Assembly: GCF_005405145.1 (NCBI RefSeq)
Contig: NZ_BJDM01000001.1
Coordinates: 291,094 to 355,093 of the forward strand
DNA from: Paucilactobacillus kaifaensis
Lineage (GTDB): Bacteria; Bacillota; Bacilli; Lactobacillales; Lactobacillaceae
DNA: 64,000 nt
Reading direction: 5' to 3'
The notes under the pieces were generated by a model. That model was not told where the DNA came from, ran no database searches, and saw only the letters and a list, made by a program, of their open reading frames with translations. Made by a program: the position numbers and the translations under genes. Numbering within the stretch: the first letter of the stretch is position 1; every line of letters begins with the position of its first letter. Below, piece after piece: positions 60,181-64,000 of the stretch.

Positions 60181-61827
60181 ATGGTAAAGATTACAGATAA
60201 TTATTTACAGAATAAAGCTGCATTTGATAGCAGCAATATTAAGGTTCCTACTTATGATCAAGCGGAAATGACAAAAGAAACATTGGCTAGTCCCCACTGG
60301 GTTCACTTTGGTGGTGGTAATTTATTTCGGGCATTTCATGCTGCCATTGCCGATCAGTTATTGGAAAGTGGCGAAAGTAAGACTGGCGTGATTGTTGCTG
60401 AAACATATGATGACGCAGTTGTTAGAGATATTTATGGTAAATATAATAATCGGGTTGTGCGGGTTATTACTAAAGCTGACGGTTCACAAGATCGGGAATT
60501 ATTTGCTTCAGTAGCAGATGCAATTTTTGCTGGACCAGTTGGTGAAAATACGACTAGCTTTGATCGGTTAAAAGAAATCTTTAAGCAAGCTAGTTTACAG
60601 GTAGTTTCGTTTTCAATTACAGAAAAAGGTTATCATTTAAAAAACAGTGCTGGCGAATTCTTTCCACCAGTGGCAGCTGATTTGCAAAATGGACCTGCCG
60701 AACCACAAAACAATATGTCGTTACTAGTGAGTCTGTTATTAACACGATTTGAAAATGGCGCTGTTCCATTAACTTTGATGAGCACAGATAACTTTTCTCA
60801 AAATGGTGATCGACTTAAAAATAGTGTCTTAACAATTGCTAAACAGTGGTTGGCTAACGGATTTGTGAAGCAAGACTTCATTGACTATCTATCTGATCGG
60901 AATAAAGTTGCCTTTCCACTTTCGATGATTGATCGAATCACACCAAATCCGTCTGAAACGATTGCAACTGATTTAAAGAACGACGGATTTGAAGATGCAA
61001 CCATTCTTCATTCTGAGAAGCACACCAATATTGCTGCTTTTACTAATACTGAAGAGGCACATTATTTGGTTGTTGAAGATGACTTTCCTAATGGTCGACC
61101 TGCCTTTGAAAAAGCGGGTGTTATCCTCACGGATCGTGATACTGTTAATGATGCTGATGAAATGAAAGTTACAACTTGCTTGAATCCATTGCATACAGCA
61201 CTTGCGATTTATGGTAGTGTCTTGGATTACCACTCAATTGCTGATGAAATGCAAAATGATGATTTGGTTGCGCTAATTAAGCAAATTGGATATGTTGAAG
61301 GATTGCCAGTGGTTAAGGATCCTAAAGTTATTAACCCACAAGCATTTATTAATGAACTATTAACAAAACGATTACCTAACCCATACACTCCAGATACACC
61401 ACAACGAATCGCTAGTGATACATCGCAAAAATTGGGTGTTCGCTATGGTGTAACCATTCAACATTATGTGGATGACAACAACCGTGATCCTAAGACATTG
61501 AACTTTATTCCATTGGTGATTGCAACATGGTTGCGTTACTTAATGGGTGTTAATGACAAGGGTGAGACATTTGAACCAAGTCCAGATCCAATGTTTGATG
61601 AGCTACATGCTCAAGTAGCTGGTTTTAAATTAGGCGATGCCAGTGTAGCTGTCCATGATGGAGTTAAAGGAATTTTGAGTAGTGAAACCATCTTTAATAT
61701 GGATCTGTATAAAGTTGGCTTGGGTGAAAAAGTAGAAACTTACTTTAAACAAATGCTAGCTGGTAATGGTGCAATTGCCCAAGTACTACATGATACGTTG
61801 GTACAAAAGGCAAAACCTGTAAAATAA
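60181..61827 (+). CDS. uxuB: D-fructuronate (mannonate) oxidoreductase
   Basis: A 548-residue member of the polyol-specific long-chain (mannitol) dehydrogenase family that reduces D-fructuronate to D-mannonate with NADH. The N-terminal WVHFGGGNLFRAFHAAI holds the glycine-rich nucleotide site; LMSTDNFSQNGDRLK near 200 and AFPLSMIDRITPNPSE near 243 are family blocks with the catalytic Lys region after them (VTTCLNPLHTALA near 335). ATG after GGAAGGAGTTTCACAC. Its own promoter has the shared operator. The next enzyme, UxuA, is not in this window. Confidence 0.93.
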   Translation: MVKITDNYLQNKAAFDSSNIKVPTYDQAEMTKETLASPHWVHFGGGNLFRAFHAAIADQLLESGESKTGVIVAETYDDAVVRDIYGKYNNRVVRVITKADGSQDRELFASVADAIFAGPVGENTTSFDRLKEIFKQASLQVVSFSITEKGYHLKNSAGEFFPPVAADLQNGPAEPQNNMSLLVSLLLTRFENGAVPLTLMSTDNFSQNGDRLKNSVLTIAKQWLANGFVKQDFIDYLSDRNKVAFPLSMIDRITPNPSETIATDLKNDGFEDATILHSEKHTNIAAFTNTEEAHYLVVEDDFPNGRPAFEKAGVILTDRDTVNDADEMKVTTCLNPLHTALAIYGSVLDYHSIADEMQNDDLVALIKQIGYVEGLPVVKDPKVINPQAFINELLTKRLPNPYTPDTPQRIASDTSQKLGVRYGVTIQHYVDDNNRDPKTLNFIPLVIATWLRYLMGVNDKGETFEPSPDPMFDELHAQVAGFKLGDASVAVHDGVKGILSSETIFNMDLYKVGLGEKVETYFKQMLAGNGAIAQVLHDTLVQKAKPVK

Positions 61828-61898
61828 TATACTAATCAAAGAACGACTTTGTGGTAAATTAGTAGATGAATATAGAAATGAGGATGGGAAGGTTAAAC

Positions 61899-62894
61899 AT
61901 GTCAGAGTATAAAATTGCGGTAGTTAATTCAAGTAGTTTTGGACAAGTGTTTAAAGAACATTGGCAGCAACTAGAACAGGTTGGGACAGTAGATCGGTTT
62001 ATGGTTGACCCTAATATTTCTGGGCCAGAATTGGCTGATAAATTACATGGATATAATGTAATTGTCTCAAGTGTGACACCCTTTTTTAAGGCAGATTTTT
62101 TTGAAAACAAGGACGAACTGTTACTAATTTCACGCCATGGAATTGGTTACAACAATATTGATTTAGCTGCAGCTAAAAAGCATGGTACTAAGGTGACAAT
62201 TGTGCCACCGTTAGTTGAACGAAATGCTGTCGCTGAAAATGCTTTGACTAATTTAATGTCCGTAGTTCGCCAGGCACCTGCTTCTTCTAATCGTATCAAA
62301 GAGGATCGGTATGAAGATCGTGCTGAGTTTATGGGTCATGAATTTAGTGGCAAAACATATGGGGTAATCGGCTGCGGTAATATTGGTAGTCGAGTAGCTG
62401 AGTTATTCCAATTTTTTGGTGGTAAGGTAATGGTTAACGATCCAGAACCGCATGCTCCTGAAGGTTGGTTTGATAAAAATCCAAATGTAAAACGAGTTGA
62501 GCTAGATGAACTTCTTGCTAATTGTGACTATATTTCATTAAATGCATCATTAAATGATGGAGATTACCATTTAATCAATGCTGATGCATTGAAAAAGGCC
62601 AAAGATGGTGTTTATTTTGTTAACCATGCTCGTGGTGCCTTAATTGACGAACAAGCAATGCTGGCTGCCGTTCAGAGTGGTAAGGTGTCTGGCTATGCTG
62701 CTGACACAATGGAAGTTGAACCTGTTCGGGCTAACCACCCATTCTTAAAGGATCAACATTTTCTAATTACTCCTCATACTTCTGCATACACTTATGAGTG
62801 CCTGCATGGAATGGGTGAAAAATGTGTCTCTGATGTATTAAACATTGTTAACGGAAAACCATTGGTGCGAGAATTAACACAAAGTGTAAACTAA
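61899..62894 (+). CDS. D-isomer-specific 2-hydroxyacid dehydrogenase
   Basis: A 331-residue NAD-dependent dehydrogenase. Nucleotide motif GVIGCGNIGSRVAELF near residue 158; catalytic Arg in VNHARGALIDE near 243, Glu in TMEVEPV near 273 and His in ITPHTSAYTYE near 292. It belongs to the D-lactate/glyoxylate/2-ketogluconate reductase group. It lies 71 bases after uxuB with no terminator, so it should be co-induced with it. Reduction of a 2-keto sugar acid is plausible; the substrate is unproven. ATG after GGGAAGGTTAAAC. Confidence 0.88.
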   Translation: MSEYKIAVVNSSSFGQVFKEHWQQLEQVGTVDRFMVDPNISGPELADKLHGYNVIVSSVTPFFKADFFENKDELLLISRHGIGYNNIDLAAAKKHGTKVTIVPPLVERNAVAENALTNLMSVVRQAPASSNRIKEDRYEDRAEFMGHEFSGKTYGVIGCGNIGSRVAELFQFFGGKVMVNDPEPHAPEGWFDKNPNVKRVELDELLANCDYISLNASLNDGDYHLINADALKKAKDGVYFVNHARGALIDEQAMLAAVQSGKVSGYAADTMEVEPVRANHPFLKDQHFLITPHTSAYTYECLHGMGEKCVSDVLNIVNGKPLVRELTQSVN

Positions 62895-63018
62895 ACTATC
62901 GCGCTTAAAAGCTGTAGTGTAACGTAAAAATAAGAAGATCGGATTCGTTTTTTTGAATTTGATCTTCTTATTTTTTATGTTAAACGAGAGCTTTTGTGGC
63001 TGTAAACACGTTTCGACT
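62893..63018 (+). repeat. Palindromic repeat after the hydroxyacid dehydrogenase gene
   Basis: TATCGCGCTTAAAAGCTGTAG at the left, CTGTAAACACGTTTCGAC at the right. The core AAAAATAAGAAGATC / GATCTTCTTATTTTTT (62925-62975) is a good plus-strand terminator. The left terminus AGAGTG is degraded. Confidence 0.75.
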
Positions 63019-63113
63019 ATCAGCAAGAAAGCCAAATTAAAACACGAACCAATATCTTTGTTCAATTTGTAGTAAAATAACCACTAGATTATTTTAAAAA
63101 AGGGGTTCAAATA

Positions 63114-63764
63114 ATGACTGGTCAAGATCAAATGAAACATATATTAAATGGTGAATTGTATCATCAAACGCCAGAATTAATGGAAATGAGAATGAAAGTA
63201 CGAGATCTATTATTTGAATATAACAGACTTAACTATCGCGACTTAAAGCGCCGTAGTGAGCTCTTAGGAGCAATGTTTGGCCGAATGGGTGAAAACTGTT
63301 TTATCGAATTACCATTTCATACTGATTATGGTTCTAATGTAAAAATCGGTGATAATTTTTTTGCTAATAATGGTCTAACTCTATTAGATACTGCCACAAT
63401 TGAAATTGGTGATAATGTGTTAATTGCTTCCAATGTTGGTATTTACACGGCGGGACATGCATTAGATCCAGAATTAAGACTGAAAACTGGGGCAGAATAC
63501 GGTTTCCCTGTTAAGATTGGGAATAATGTTTGGATTGGTGCAAGTGTTACGATTTTGCCAGGAGTGACAATTGGGGATAACGTTGTAATTGGTGCTGGAT
63601 CAGTAGTTACTAAGGATATTCCAGCTAATACTTTGGCCTTTGGGAACCCGGCTAAGGTTAACCGTAAGTTTAATGAACATGATAAAAAATATTACTTTAA
63701 GCAACGTCAAGTGTCACAAGAATACTTAGACAAATTGGCAAGAAATGAAACTTTCCATCGATAA
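63114..63764 (+). CDS. Sugar O-acetyltransferase (maltose/galactoside type)
   Basis: A 216-residue hexapeptide-repeat (left-handed beta-helix) acetyltransferase of the LacA/Maa group. N-terminal Mac domain ([18 protein letters not shown]), then repeats [27 protein letters not shown]. Catalytic His is in [12 protein letters not shown] near 123. [43 protein letters not shown] (near 150-190) is the family's conserved end. It acetylates sugars, perhaps to detoxify non-metabolised ones. ATG after AAAAAAGGGGTTCAAATA. Monocistronic. Confidence 0.93.
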   Translation: MTGQDQMKHILNGELYHQTPELMEMRMKVRDLLFEYNRLNYRDLKRRSELLGAMFGRMGENCFIELPFHTDYGSNVKIGDNFFANNGLTLLDTATIEIGDNVLIASNVGIYTAGHALDPELRLKTGAEYGFPVKIGNNVWIGASVTILPGVTIGDNVVIGAGSVVTKDIPANTLAFGNPAKVNRKFNEHDKKYYFKQRQVSQEYLDKLARNETFHR

Positions 63765-63892
63765 AATAATTGCACGAATTGCACGTAATTGACTAATTAA
63801 AAAAAGGTGTTTAAGAAATTAAATTCGGAACTGCAACTATTTTTTGAGACAATCAAATAAAAGCAGATTCTAAAAAGTCATTTTGCTTCCGA

Positions 63893-64000
63893 TTAGGCAA
63901 TCGATTCCCGGTATTGGACTGGGGATTGGTTGCCTAATTTGGTAAAAATACGAGTATTATTCCAAAATTGGATGTAGTTTTGGACTGTTTCAATTACAAT
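63893..64000 (-). mobile_element. IS3-family transposase (orfB), C-terminal end, runs off window
   Basis: The last 35 codons of a minus-strand frame read ETVQNYIQFWNNTRIFTKLGN followed by QSPVQYRESIA and TAA. This matches the C-terminal end of IS3-group integrase-type transposases (YIxFYNNxRIxxKLxxxSPVxYR). The body and the left inverted repeat lie beyond the window; the right terminal repeat should lie within about 60 bases of the stop but was not identified. Confidence 0.8.

Overview
The window looks like a chromosomal segment of a low-GC Gram-positive lactic acid bacterium of the family Lactobacillaceae. The evidence is its AT-rich base composition, strong GGAGG ribosome binding sites, frequent TTG starts, T-box leaders, CcpA-type cre sites, an FNR-like (FLP) regulator, a PepF peptidase and several typical lactobacillus protein families. 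The genus cannot be fixed from sequence alone. The oxidative pentose-phosphate genes zwf and gnd, a DhaT-type 1,3-propanediol dehydrogenase and several pentose/hexuronate kinases would suit a heterofermenter, but that is inference.

Layout. 0-4.3 kb: end of a VanX-like dipeptidase, ogt, a candidate small RNA, tRNA-Arg, a MATE and a DHA2 efflux pump. 4.8-10.2 kb: a carbon-catabolite-controlled sugar/polyol locus (GPH symporter, ROK repressor, SDR polyol dehydrogenase, FGGY kinase). 10.5-14.6 kb: pgpA, a MazEF-type toxin-antitoxin pair, tRNA-Thr, ybjQ, a broken acetyltransferase, degV and small genes. 14.6-17.6 kb: a methionine-type T-box and a polar amino-acid ABC transporter. 18.6-26.4 kb: the complete tryptophan pathway, trpEG and trpDCFBA, each half headed by its own promoter and by a nearly identical T-box leader of about 580 bases. 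26.5-44 kb: housekeeping and accessory genes (Tag-like protein, phosphatase, SGNH esterase, DUF1002 protein, dehydrogenases, Crp/Fnr, glutamate symporter, pepF, Lrp, MarR, GNATs, Usp, CynX-type MFS). 44-50.4 kb: gnd, zwf, a second CynX-type MFS and a cre-controlled glpK. 53.3-63 kb: a hexuronate/gluconate locus (GPH transporter, uxaC, mutarotase, gluconokinase, GntR regulator, uxuB, 2-hydroxyacid dehydrogenase) tied together by a shared palindrome ATACTAGTAT. The window ends in the 3' part of an IS3-family transposase.

Three things stand out beyond ordinary annotation. First, a family of long imperfect palindromes with conserved ends (AGAGTGYGA at one end, CACGTTTCAAA at the other) occurs in more than ten intergenic sites. 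It often abuts or supplies a gene's stop codon, sometimes lies in tandem, and is even embedded twice inside the tryptophan T-box leader. Second, that composite T-box is duplicated almost base for base at both trp promoters, and each T-box in the window is followed by a well-translated-looking micro-ORF (the two trp ones share LKRWQN). Third, several leaders appear to hide or mimic Shine-Dalgarno sequences: a candidate antisense-SD small RNA near 0.9 kb, the hairpin before ybjQ, and the inverted repeat before glpK.
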